64,000 nt of DNA, from positions 21,049,934-21,113,933 of the forward strand of contig CM017572.1 in assembly GCA_007844125.1 (NCBI GenBank), read 5' to 3'. Position numbers and translations under genes: made by a program. Positions 23,101-30,584 of this stretch are shown here, piece after piece; within the stretch, counting starts at the first letter, position 1; each line of letters begins with the position of its first letter. The notes below the pieces were generated by a model, which saw only the letters and a program-made list of their open reading frames with translations, had not been told where the DNA came from and did no database searches. Source of the stretch: Sinonovacula constricta. Taxonomy: Eukaryota > Mollusca > Bivalvia > Cardiida > Solecurtidae.

Positions 23101-26100
23101 AGTCCTTGACCACTGATCAATTTCGTGTCCACACACCTCGGAATGTCTTGTCTAGGAGAGCCATTGTTCTGATCCGTACTTCACAGAATGTTTCGTCTGC
23201 CTCTGGTTAACAGTGTATTTTGACAGAGCCTTAGCTTGTCCATACATCTCGGAATGTTTTCACCTTCTATTTTGATGGATATGTAACCAATTAGTACAAT
23301 ATTATAAATAGTTTAGTATATACATGTACTAATATTTTACTTACTGATTATATATATCGCCCCCGGCCGGGCAATCTCATTAAAATCACATCCTAACTTT
23401 CGCTTCATTACTTTCCGCTGGTTAGGATCTGATAACCAGCGGAAAGTAATGAAGCGAAAGTTAGGATGTGATTTGAATGAGATTGCCGGCCGAGTTTAAA
23501 TCAAAGACTTTAAAGTTGGTAGTAGTTGCTTCCCTCCTAACGCTCGGGGCTGAGCGGACAGCTTTACGCATGTCTCGTCGGTGTCAGTATAATGGACCGG
23601 TCGGGTTCAGTCCCTGGGCACGTGTCTCTGTGCTCTGTGCGTCACATAATACAGCCATCTTTTTAAACTTAACATGAACCTAACAAGATGGTCCAAACTG
23701 TCGGATACAATCTTTAATACAATAATGTGATGTTTTATGATATAAAATTATCATTTTAAACGTTTGGGACGATTTTTTTTTTAAAATAATCTGCATTGTG
23801 TTGGTTGGTGTCAAGTTATTATCAACAATCCATGTTGTTTTTCGTTGCCAATGGTGATAATCTTAAAAATTAGTCCGCCATCTTGGTGTTTTGTGTTGTG
23901 AAGAAAAATAAAAAAGAGTAACAAGATCTAGATCAGAATTTAAATATTGACTCACATTTTAAACGTTTACCTTTTTTTTCTGTGTGTTTTTATTCCAGCA
24001 TTCGCCGAGATTTTAGTTTTGACGATGCCCTGTCAAACACTTTCGGATGTGAGGTCCATAGTTTTGACCCAGGGTAAGTGTGACAGACGTTTGTATATAT
24101 TCTACCGATACACTTTAATTAATTAATAATTAAGAATAAGGCAGTTATAATCCGTCCAGAAGAGTTTACGATTTTTTTTTCAGTAAAAAAATGTAATTTT
24201 TTATATTTTTATTTTTCGTCATCTTTTCACGACTTCTCTTCACAGATTACTTGGAAGTTAATCTGCATAAATTGCACTCTATTGTACAACATATCCAGTT
24301 ATTACAATTTATAAAAGGCGTTTGGTTAATGATTGTCTCTATAAACAGATACCATTGCATAGGGTGTTTATTTTTGTGCTTTAAAAGGTTTTATCCGACA
24401 GTGTGCCTACATCTTATATATGTAACAATATCTGTAAATAAGAACGATTGGGACTCCTGCTGAAAATAGAAATAGACCTCACAGCGGATTACGTGGATGA
24501 ACTAAAACATTAGTAGTCACATGGTTATCTTGGTTTAAAAATAACTTACTACGCAGCGTGGCTCAGATAGGAAATACATTTTTATGACGATTGTGGCGTA
24601 ATGGTTCACTTTTACCACAGGTGTAGGAGGGCATCAATAAATAGCATTTTACGAGATCTGCTCAGATAACAATGGTTTACTAAGACGTATATTGAAAATA
24701 ATTTTGGTTCAAACTGTCGGCTACCACCTTTAATATAAAAAGAACTGTATAGTTAAAATATAAAACATTAAAATTCAAGCCTCGGTCGCTCGAACACTGG
24801 ATCGGTAGAATTACCCGGTCTCTTTAGTTTGCCTTCTTTGTTCTATATGAAAAACATGCGGTCGCTAGTACCACCTGTAGTTCGAACAGAAATATTAATA
24901 TATACAACGCATTTATGTCCTAATCAGTGTATGCCAAAAGAAACTATGTTATATAAGTATATATTAAGTTTGCGAAGAACATTTAAAAGGTGAGCCAAGT
25001 GTAAAAGTATTTGAAAGTAATAAATGATGGACGGTTTAACTTATTCAACGGTAATATTGTTATTTATTTGATCCAATAATTATTTCACGTTCGTATTAAG
25101 TTTGCATAGATTGTGTACACTCCATTATACTTAAAAATATAATTGACCAATCAAATTATTTAAATATGGAATAGGAACTTGTATGGTCGCGTGTTTTAAT
25201 TGTTTCAAAGATATTCAAGGAATGTAAGGTCGAGTAGTTCAGAAATGGTCAAAGAATGTACGGTCGCATGATGTTCAAAGAACGACGGTCGCATGATGTT
25301 CAAAGAATGTACGGTCGCATGATGTTCAAAGAATGTACGGTCGCATGATGTTTAAAGAATGTAGAGTCGCGTGTTTTTATTGTTTCAGAGATGGTCTATG
25401 AATGTACGGTCGCGTTATGGTCGAAGAACGTACGGTCGCGTGATGTTCAAAGAATGTACGATTGCGTGTTTTTATTGTTTCAGAGATGGACAAAGAATTA
25501 CGGTCGCGTGATGGTCAAAGAATGTACAGTCGCGTGATGGTCAAAGAATGTATGGTCGCGTTTTTTTTTTGTTTGTTTCAGAGATGGTCAAAGAATGTAC
25601 TGTCGCGTGTTTTTGCTGTTTCAGAGATCGTCAAAGAATGTACAGTCGCGTGTTTTTGCTGTTTCAGAGATGGTCAAAGAATGTACGGTCGCGTGTTTTT
25701 GCTGTTTCAGAGATCGTCAAAGAATGTACAGTCGAGTGTTTTTGCTGTTTCAGAGATGGTCAAAGAATGTACGGTCGCGTGTTTTTGCTGTTTCAGAGAT
25801 GGTCAAAGAATGTACGGTCGCGTGGTTTTGCTGTTTCAGAGATCGTCAAAGAATGTACAGTCGCGTGTTTTTGCTGTTTCAGAGATGGTCAATTAATGTA
25901 CGATCGCGTGTTTTTATTGTTTCAGAGATGGTCAACAAGAACATCAACATGCGGAGAAGGTCTTCTTCCATCCAATCGGAATCGGTGGTAAGGACGAAAT
26001 GGCCGAAATAGTTCCTGGGCAAAGCTGGGCAATAAAAACACTCAGAACTATCCAAACTGATCTTGGACATTCAAAGGTACGATAAACTTACCAAATGGTC

Positions 26101-29100
26101 AATAAAATTTTAAAAATAATAATAGAAATAGAAAGTTTGTTTTTGTATCGTCCCACCAACAGTATTTTAGTAACCTGGTGACGGTGTCCACTTGAAGCAG
26201 ATATAGTGCTGCCTTCACTGTGTATAGCAATGCCGTGAACACCTGGCATGATACCACAACCAGTCACATTATCCTGACACCGGGCCAGCAAGTCGTGCAA
26301 CTACCCTTATATTTTCTTGAGCGTTAGTAAGGGAGCTATACCACTACCATTTTAACGACTTTGGTATGTCGCGGCCCGGGATCAAACCCGGGACCTCCCG
26401 TACCTGGAACCGATGGCGCTAACAGGTCCGATAGAGTAGAAAGTATTGGGCAATTATATTGAATATAAAAGTCAAAGTGCTGCAAGTACTTGGTTATTTA
26501 TTGCTTCTGTGTCTAATACATGCCCTTGCCACATAGTTTCATTTTAAGCTGTTTGACCTACGCCGTGCAGTCTCAATTCTGTATATATTGGTTTACTATT
26601 TGTTAAAGTTACGTTACACATGCATACGTTAATGCTTGTAATTAACAAATGAATCGACAGAAAAGATTTCCTTTGAGCATATTGACAACGTGTGTGATTT
26701 TGACGAATACATTGTTGTTGTTTTTTTAATTTTACTGTTCATGTTTTTAACATCCGTTATGATTCCATTAACTTACAAAAATAACCATATCGCCTGCAAA
26801 TAATACCATTATTAAATTTAAATTACCTAGTTAAATTTCCAGTTCCTCCATTCATCTGAAAATGCAATTCTAGGTCTTCCTAGAAAAGTGATGCTAAAAG
26901 AGGTGAAATCGTGTCCCCTTGCTTCACCCCGAACTCGACTTTGATAACAACCAGACACATTGTCAAGAATTCTTATACATGATCGCACAGATGCGTAGAT
27001 ACCTTTTACCATCACTAAAACTTTACTATATATCCCCAATACAGTCCAATTTAAATAAAAGTCCGTTTCTATATATACTATATTATAAACACTTTGAGGT
27101 CTAAAATAGCAACATATAACCGCCTTTTTTTTCTTAAGAAACGACTTATTACAATGTTAAGAACAAAAATGGTCTACTGTTGAAGGCCCTTTTCTAAAAC
27201 CAAACTGATTGTCCGGCAGCTTATTACTAATGATGCAAAAGTCGTTCCATATGCTTTATTTGGTCAATGACCGACGCACCTAAGGTCAATACATATGTAC
27301 ATGCACCTATACCGGGGTCGCTGCGAAGGCGACCATTGACAAAGCGTACAGGAGCACCTTTTCACAAATCTAGTATACATGTAACGTAATACATCGTGTC
27401 TTGTGAGGCCCTAACAGAGGATAAAACAGGAATATATTCAATCAAAAATACAGACCTCTCCTCGCTAAACTCATATATATCATTTTGCAAAAAAATAACT
27501 CAAAAGTTATTAGGTCGTAGGCTGCAGAACCTTCCACACATAAATAAGTACCTCCCACAAATATGTTTTTCTCCGCCATAATAGTGTGAAGGTTAAATTC
27601 CATTTTGACAAAGGTTCCTCTTTTGTTCCAAGATTAAGGTGAATATCTTTTCGATGTTTTTCGATAAACGAGCCTGAGCCAAACAAGGTTAACCAACGCT
27701 GTCGAAAGTCCCTGAAGTTGGCAGCCTAGCAGCCTGAAGTTGGCAGTCTAGCAGCCTGAAGTTGGCAGCCTAGCAGCCTGAAGCTGGCAGCCTAGCAGTC
27801 TGAAGCTGGCAGCCTAGCAGCCTGAAGCTGGCAGCCTAGCAGTCTGAAGCTGGCAGCCTAGCAGCCTGAAGTTGGCAGCCTAGCAGCCTGAAGCTGGCAG
27901 CCTAGCAGCCTGAAGCTGGCAGCCTAGCAGCCTGAAGTTGGCAGACTAGCAGCCTAGCAGCCTGAAGTTGGCAGCCTAGCAGCCTGAAGTTGGCAGCCTA
28001 GCAGCCTAGCAGCCTGAAGTTGACAGACTAGCAGCCTAGCAGCGGAGCATCCTAGCAGCCTAAACTTTCCGATTGGTGTAAGAAATTTCGAAACGGCCCG
28101 AAATGCATCATTGTCACTTTTTAGGACACTAGAAGCTCATATGCTATGAAATCAGCCTTATTTGCATCCAAATTTCTAAGCTTGTGAAATATGAAGAAAT
28201 TGTAAAACGGTCTGAAAAGCATCATAATCACTTTCTTACGACAATATAAGCTTATAAGATATGAAACTTACCTTAAAACCTTAAAAATTCACATAATCTC
28301 TAGGCTGCTGGAATGTGAAGCTAGGCTGCTAAACTGCTAGGCTGCCAACTTTAGGCTGCTAGGCTACCAACTTCAGGCTGCTAGGCTGTCAACTTCACGG
28401 ACATCGCTGTCGATGAGATGGTTATGGCAATAGCCAACCACGTTGTAAGTGGAGACCAAAATGAATCTTGAGCAGTACAGCTTTTTCGCAGAATAATTCA
28501 TGAGATAAAGTATTTAACAAAATATTCTTAACGTACTTATTTTCGTGAACTAATGATATCGGATAAAAATTAAGGTCTGGGCGATACATTAACCAAGCAA
28601 ACTGAAATGAGATTTGGACGATTTTCAACAGTATCTCGATCAATTTTGGGCGATAAAACTCGTCAATCAGTTCTAAAAATTTTCATTGTTTAAGCTATAA
28701 ATAAGAACGCTTGGGACTTCTGCTAAAAATAGACAGCGACGTCAGAGTGGATGACGTAAATGAGCTAAAACATGAATGGTCACGTGGTTTTCTTAGTTTT
28801 AAAATAGCTAGCTGTACAGCATGATATGAAATACATTTCTGTAATGACGATTGTGTATGGATCACTTTTCACACAGGTATGGGATGTCAATAAACAGCAT
28901 TTCGCGAGATCTGTTCAGGTAGCAATAATTTATTTGGTTGCTTAAAGAAAAGAATTTTGATCCAAACTGTCGGATACCAAATTGAAACATTGGCTCCGTC
29001 AAACAGAAAAAAAAATGCTATATATTCGAACAACTGTTTTTGACGTTAAAGAACAACGACCTGACATTCTGTATAACGTTACGACTACAGTAGAATAACT

Positions 29101-29448
29101 GTATTGTAATATAATGTCTATATTTAAGCGTCGGTTGGAGGTAGTGAAGATAGACACAGAGGGTGCCGAATGGGGGGCTTTGCTACAAATGCTTGACGAC
29201 GGCATTCTATCACAGGTGAAGCAGCTCATCTTGGAGATACATTCCTTTATCTCGGGGGTAGATTTGTAACATCCCACCGAACAAAAGAGCTCTACATCCA
29301 TGATGTGGGATTGTTCCGCAAACTATACGACCAAGGCTTCCGGATATTTTTCTTCCGCAGTTATACCTTCCGAAATTGCATATACGAAAGTGAGGATGGA
29401 ACGCAAAGAACCGGATGTCATGAAGTCCACTTTATGAAAGAAGGTTGA
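13994..29448 (+). CDS. METTL24-like: METTL24-like methyltransferase, six coding exons
   Basis: Spliced gene assembled from exons 13994-14101, 15922-16064, 22517-22645, 23999-24073, 25926-26076 and 29129-29448. Donor and acceptor phases agree at every junction (0, 2, 2, 2, 0). The product would be ~310 residues, against ~366 for human METTL24 as I recall. Residues ~10-25 form a signal-anchor, suggesting a type II membrane or secretory-pathway protein. Family hallmarks follow in order: DGGYHVCMDP, LAYSFGIRRDFSFDDAL, GCEVHSFDPG, VVKIDTEGAEW and KQLILEIHSF. These build an S-adenosylmethionine-binding fold; the substrate of this family is not established. Exon 6 has a frameshift (see that exon), so the copy may be inactive or the sequence may contain an error. 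Introns 1, 2 and 4 carry tandem arrays abutting the exons, two of them repeating the splice junction itself. No upstream promoter exon is proven. Confidence 0.75.
14741..15912 (+). repeat. 35-bp minisatellite in intron 1, ~33 copies
   Basis: Unit landmarks are GGAGGACTGTATATTGGGAC, then TAGGTCACTCTATCC. The array runs almost to the exon 2 acceptor: the last degenerate unit, GGAGGACTGTATATTG, lies at ~15891-15906, about 15 bp before the AG at 15920-15921. Each unit contains CTAG|GTCACT, an AG|GT core. Blocks of several units are duplicated (for example 14920-15060 and 15160-15300). Confidence 0.95.
15922..16064 (+). CDS. METTL24-like: METTL24-like exon 2 (luminal stem region)
   Basis: Starts in phase 0 after CATTATTCAG and ends in phase 2 at TACCACAG|GTATCA. 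Its 47 codons plus two bases join exon 3 to give ...EELYHR|YLENIQVHC, which fits the family. The exon has minisatellites on both sides: the 35-bp array ends ~10-15 bp before it, and the 39-bp array begins within its last ~14 bases. Reading on past the donor meets TAA at 16084-16086. Confidence 0.7.
16051..20357 (+). repeat. 39-bp minisatellite in intron 2 derived from the exon 2 donor junction, ~110 copies
   Basis: The unit is GAGATATACCACAG, then GTATCATGATTATATT, then a variable AATTTAGAT. The first 27 bases match the exon 2 end plus intron start (GAGTTATACCACAG|GTATCATGATTATATT), so most copies carry an authentic-looking 5' splice site; some variants (ACATGTATC, ACTGGTATC) have lost the AG before GT. 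Because 39 is a multiple of three, long ORFs arise (up to 332 codons at 19360-20358, repeated DEIYHRYHDYINL). Larger duplicated blocks are visible (~17240 and ~17757 share an odd junction). Confidence 0.95.
20631..21158. mobile_element. putative MITE with long imperfect inverted ends
   Basis: The left end reads TGTACGCGTGATCCGTATCC and the reverse complement of the right end reads TGTACGCGTGATCCGCATCC. Each is followed by further ATCCGT-type repeats. The element is ~530 bp with no coding capacity. It is consistent with a foldback or MITE-type element inserted in intron 2. The minus-strand ORF overlapping its left end is not supported as a gene. Confidence 0.5.
21428..21650 (+). repeat. 13-bp tandem repeat (CGATATACAATAA / CGATATACATATA)
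   Basis: About 17 imperfect copies of an AT-rich 13-mer alternating two variants. The overlapping minus-strand ORF (repeated IVYVYRI-type peptide) is an artefact of the repeat. Confidence 0.85.
21651..22185. other. intron sequence with a pogo-like end
   Basis: Mostly AT-rich. Near 22096-22107, AGTTTGACTGTA, preceded by GGTCGAACTCAAGCG, resembles the inverted end of a pogo/Tigger element (TA-CAGTCAAAC when read on the minus strand). No second end was found. Confidence 0.3.
22280..22366 (+). pseudogene. duplicated partial copy of METTL24-like exon 3
   Basis: Starts after its own TAG acceptor in the same phase as the true exon 3 and matches 22517-22603 at about nine of ten bases, encoding a YLENIQVQC and DGGYHVCMDP version. 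Homology stops before the donor, and the frame then runs to a TAA at 22392-22394. It could be a dead duplicate or an alternative terminal exon giving a truncated protein; missing the 3' half and donor favours the former. Confidence 0.7.
22517..22645 (+). CDS. METTL24-like: METTL24-like exon 3 (DGGYHVC motif)
   Basis: Acceptor TTATTGTAG, donor TTCGG|GTAAGG; begins with one base completing the exon 2 codon and ends in phase 2. It encodes YLENIQVHC, then the family landmark VVDGGYHVCMDP and CLAYSF, leading into the SAM-binding strand. A partial duplicate lies 237 bp upstream. Confidence 0.8.
22772..23018 (+). repeat. 15-bp tandem repeat (CTCACACCGTAGACA)
   Basis: About 16 degenerate copies in intron 3, decaying toward CACCATATACAA at the right end. 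Confidence 0.85.
23364..23492. repeat. near-perfect ~60-bp hairpin
   Basis: Arms 23364-23424 and 23433-23492 are reverse complements except for one extra G and one substitution, separated by an 8-base loop. The right arm runs directly into a SINE family B body that lacks its tRNA head. It could be a foldback element, or a palindrome created when the SINE inserted or recombined. Confidence 0.85.
23493..23645 (+). mobile_element. SINE family B body without tRNA head
   Basis: Matches the body of 11543-11770: AAAGACTTTAAAGT, TCCTAACGCTCGGGGCT, GGTGTCAGTATAATGGACCG, and GGGTTCAGTCCCTGGGCAC. The head is replaced by the hairpin at 23364-23492. The short ORF here is a shadow. Confidence 0.7.
23686..23715 (+). 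mobile_element. terminal fragment of the ~310-bp dispersed element
   Basis: Only the last ~25 bp (GGTCCAAACTGTCGGATACAA) of the element represented at 13310-13630 is recognisable. Confidence 0.45.
23999..24073 (+). CDS. METTL24-like: METTL24-like exon 4 (SAM-binding strand)
   Basis: 75-bp exon with a long pyrimidine-rich acceptor (TTTTTATTCCAG) and a consensus donor (CAGG|GTAAGT). It encodes IRRDFSFDDAL, then GCEVHSFDP. With the preceding SFG this covers the acidic and glycine-containing part of the SAM-binding core typical of METTL24 proteins. Phase 2 at both ends. Confidence 0.85.
24415..24735 (+). mobile_element. ~310-bp dispersed element, copy 2
   Basis: Intron 4 copy of the element at 13310-13630 with the same ordered landmarks, including GCAGCGTGGCTCAGATAGGAA, and the CAAACTGTCGG end. 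Confidence 0.7.
24736..25190. other. intron 4 sequence without recognisable feature
   Basis: AT-rich; the segment at ~24780-24830 (CGGTCGCTCGAACACTGG) resembles pogo-type subterminal sequence but is not assignable. Confidence 0.3.
25191..25925 (+). repeat. 43-bp minisatellite in intron 4 containing the exon 5 acceptor
   Basis: Regular from ~25577: unit TGTTTCAG|AGATGGTCAA, then AGAATGTACGGTCGCGTG, then TTTTTGC. Acceptor AGs fall at 25580, 25623, 25666, 25709, 25752, 25795, 25838 and 25881; the true exon 5 AG is at 25924. Shorter degenerate units (AAGAATGTACGGTCGC) extend left to ~25191, with two more TTTCAGAGATGG near 25380 and 25480. As 43 is not a multiple of three, all three frames open into the same 43-residue repeat; those ORFs are not genes. 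Confidence 0.95.
25926..26076 (+). CDS. METTL24-like: METTL24-like exon 5
   Basis: Joins exon 4 in frame (FDPG|DGQQEHQHAEKV) and ends in phase 0 at TCAAAG|GTACGA. It encodes 50 residues including VFFHPIGIGG, SWAIKTLR and DLGHSK, matching the mid-domain of METTL24. The exon's first bases (AGATGGTCAA) are the same as those in each preceding 43-bp unit. In the exon's frame the nearest upstream unit carries a TAA at 25894-25896. Confidence 0.85.
26124..26432 (-). mobile_element. SINE family A copy
   Basis: Minus-strand copy in intron 5; tail complement at the left, tRNA-like head complement (GCGGCCCGGGATCAAACCCGG to CTAACAGGTCCG) at the right with a few bases of the head lost. Short AGAAAGT repeats flank it (near 26129 and 26437), a possible target duplication. 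Confidence 0.75.
26433..26860. other. intron 5 sequence without recognisable feature
   Basis: AT-rich; nothing supported. Confidence 0.35.
26861..27245 (-). mobile_element. degenerate LINE reverse transcriptase fragment
   Basis: Minus-strand translation across several frames gives RT landmarks in order: LPDNQFGFRKGPSTVDHF, then VAILDL, and then FGVKQGDTISPLL. Frameshifts and stops separate them, and the YADD region is absent. A dead non-LTR retrotransposon fragment in intron 5. Confidence 0.6.
27246..27690. other. intron 5 sequence without recognisable feature
   Basis: No ORF with family resemblance; probably flank of the LINE fragment. Confidence 0.3.
27690..28410. mobile_element. foldback-type element with 22-bp repeats in both arms
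   Basis: The left arm (~27715-28055) is ~15 copies of GCAGCCTAGCAGCCTGAAGT-TG. The right arm (~28300-28395) has the same unit inverted (CTAGGCTGC, CAACTTCAGGCTG). Outside the repeats, the left CGCTGTCGAAAGTCCCTGAAG matches the reverse complement of the right CTTCACGGACATCGCTGTCG imperfectly. This looks like one element with terminal inverted repeats that contain expanding minisatellites. Confidence 0.6.
28690..28984 (+). mobile_element. ~310-bp dispersed element, copy 3
   Basis: Same ordered landmarks as 13310-13630, including GATGAGCTAAAACAT-type, CAATAAACAGCATTT, and CCAAACTGTCGGATACC. It ends ~145 bp upstream of the exon 6 acceptor. Confidence 0.7.
29129..29448 (+). CDS. METTL24-like: METTL24-like exon 6 (last coding exon, frameshifted)
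   Basis: Begins in phase 0 after CTATATTTAAG and encodes RRLEVVKIDTEGAEW, then KQLILEIHSF, the acidic motif region of the family. The frame hits TAA at 29267-29269. The C-terminal part continues in another frame from ~29266 to a TGA at 29446-29448: TKELYIHDVGLFRKLYDQGF, then FRNCIY and GCHEVHFMK, all family-like. A one-base deletion in the T run near 29263-29265 would explain this. The intron alternative would be only ~36 bp and is unlikely. Either a pseudogenising mutation or a consensus error. Confidence 0.75.
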
Positions 29449-29609
29449 TGAGGCGTTAGGTGTGTATTAATTTCAAACATGTTTATTCTGTCTGCATTGA
29501 AGGTGGACACTTGAGGGATATATATGGGAAAACTGGGAAAAAAGAACATAAGTTGCAAACAAAACAGTTTTCTTAATAGTAACCTGGGTTAACAGTATTT
29601 TCTGTACAT

Positions 29610-30310
29610 GTTTACTTGTTATGGCAGCATAACAGAACAGTTTTTCTCTTATTGGACAGTTAATTGACCCGACAGTACTTTCTGTACATTTTCAATTGTT
29701 ATGCTGGCATAACAGAGAAGATTTTCTTATTAAATAGTATAGCCTAACAGTGTTTTTTTTCTGCACCTTTATTTGTTATGCTCGCATAACCGAATAAATT
29801 TTCTTATTGTACATTAAATTGGCCTAACAGTATTTTCTGCACATTTTCAATTGTTATGCCAGCGTAACAGTTTAGTTTTTGCTAATTCAAAAGTATGCGG
29901 GTCTAAAAGTTTTTGTCTACATTTTCATTTGTTATGCCAGCATAACAGAAAAGATTTTCTTATTGAATAGTAAACTGACCCAACAGTTTTTATACATTTT
30001 CTCTTATTATGTAGTATGCTGGGCCTATCAGTTTTTTCTAAATTTTTATTTTTTATGCCAGCATAACATAACATATTTTCTTATTAAATAGTAAATTGAC
30101 CCGACAGTACTTTATGTTCATGTTCAATTATAATGCTGGCATAACAGAGAAGATTTTCTTATTGAATCGTAAATTGGCCTTACAGTATTTTCTTTACATT
30201 TCCCTTTGTTATGCTGGCCAAACAGAACAATTTCTTCTCAATGGATAGTATTCCAGCCTAAGATTTTAATTGTTCCTTGCCATTGTATGCCAGCATAACA
30301 GAATTACAAC
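29610..30310 (+). repeat. ~80-100-bp tandem repeat with palindromic TTATGCYRGCATAA core
   Basis: About nine copies downstream of the METTL24-like stop codon. Each has the palindrome TTATGCCAGCATAACAG (or TTATGCTGGCATAA) followed by TTTTCTTATT, then AGTAAATTGRCCYRACAGTA, and TTTCTGTACATTTTCAATTG. Spacing is irregular (about 75-120 bp). Confidence 0.85.
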
Positions 30311-30584
30311 ATATATTGATTGGCCTTGTGGTTTATATACGTATGATGTCCAACCTTTGCCTTTGCATATATATATTAAACTTTAATACTGTAGAATGTT
30401 GTTCCTTATTTATGTTGTCCTTTTGTCTTGCATTGGTCAGAAGGCTGAATCTGTACATGTAATTATATGGCTAAAATGGTCTTTTAAAAAGAAATATTTT
30501 GGAAAGTGTAAATTTAACCCGCATATTTGCATATCTATTTATCCAAAATGATGCCTCCCATTAGATATTATTAAACATCCCCTT

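Noticed and set aside
25462..26011. Three overlapping ORFs of ~140 codons in all + frames
   Set aside because: A 43-bp unit cycles through the three frames and yields the same 43-residue repeat in each; only the segment from 25926 is exon.
29258..29294. A tiny intron in exon 6 to explain the frame change
   Set aside because: GT...AG boundaries would enclose only ~36 bp, too short for a normal animal intron; a single-base indel is simpler.
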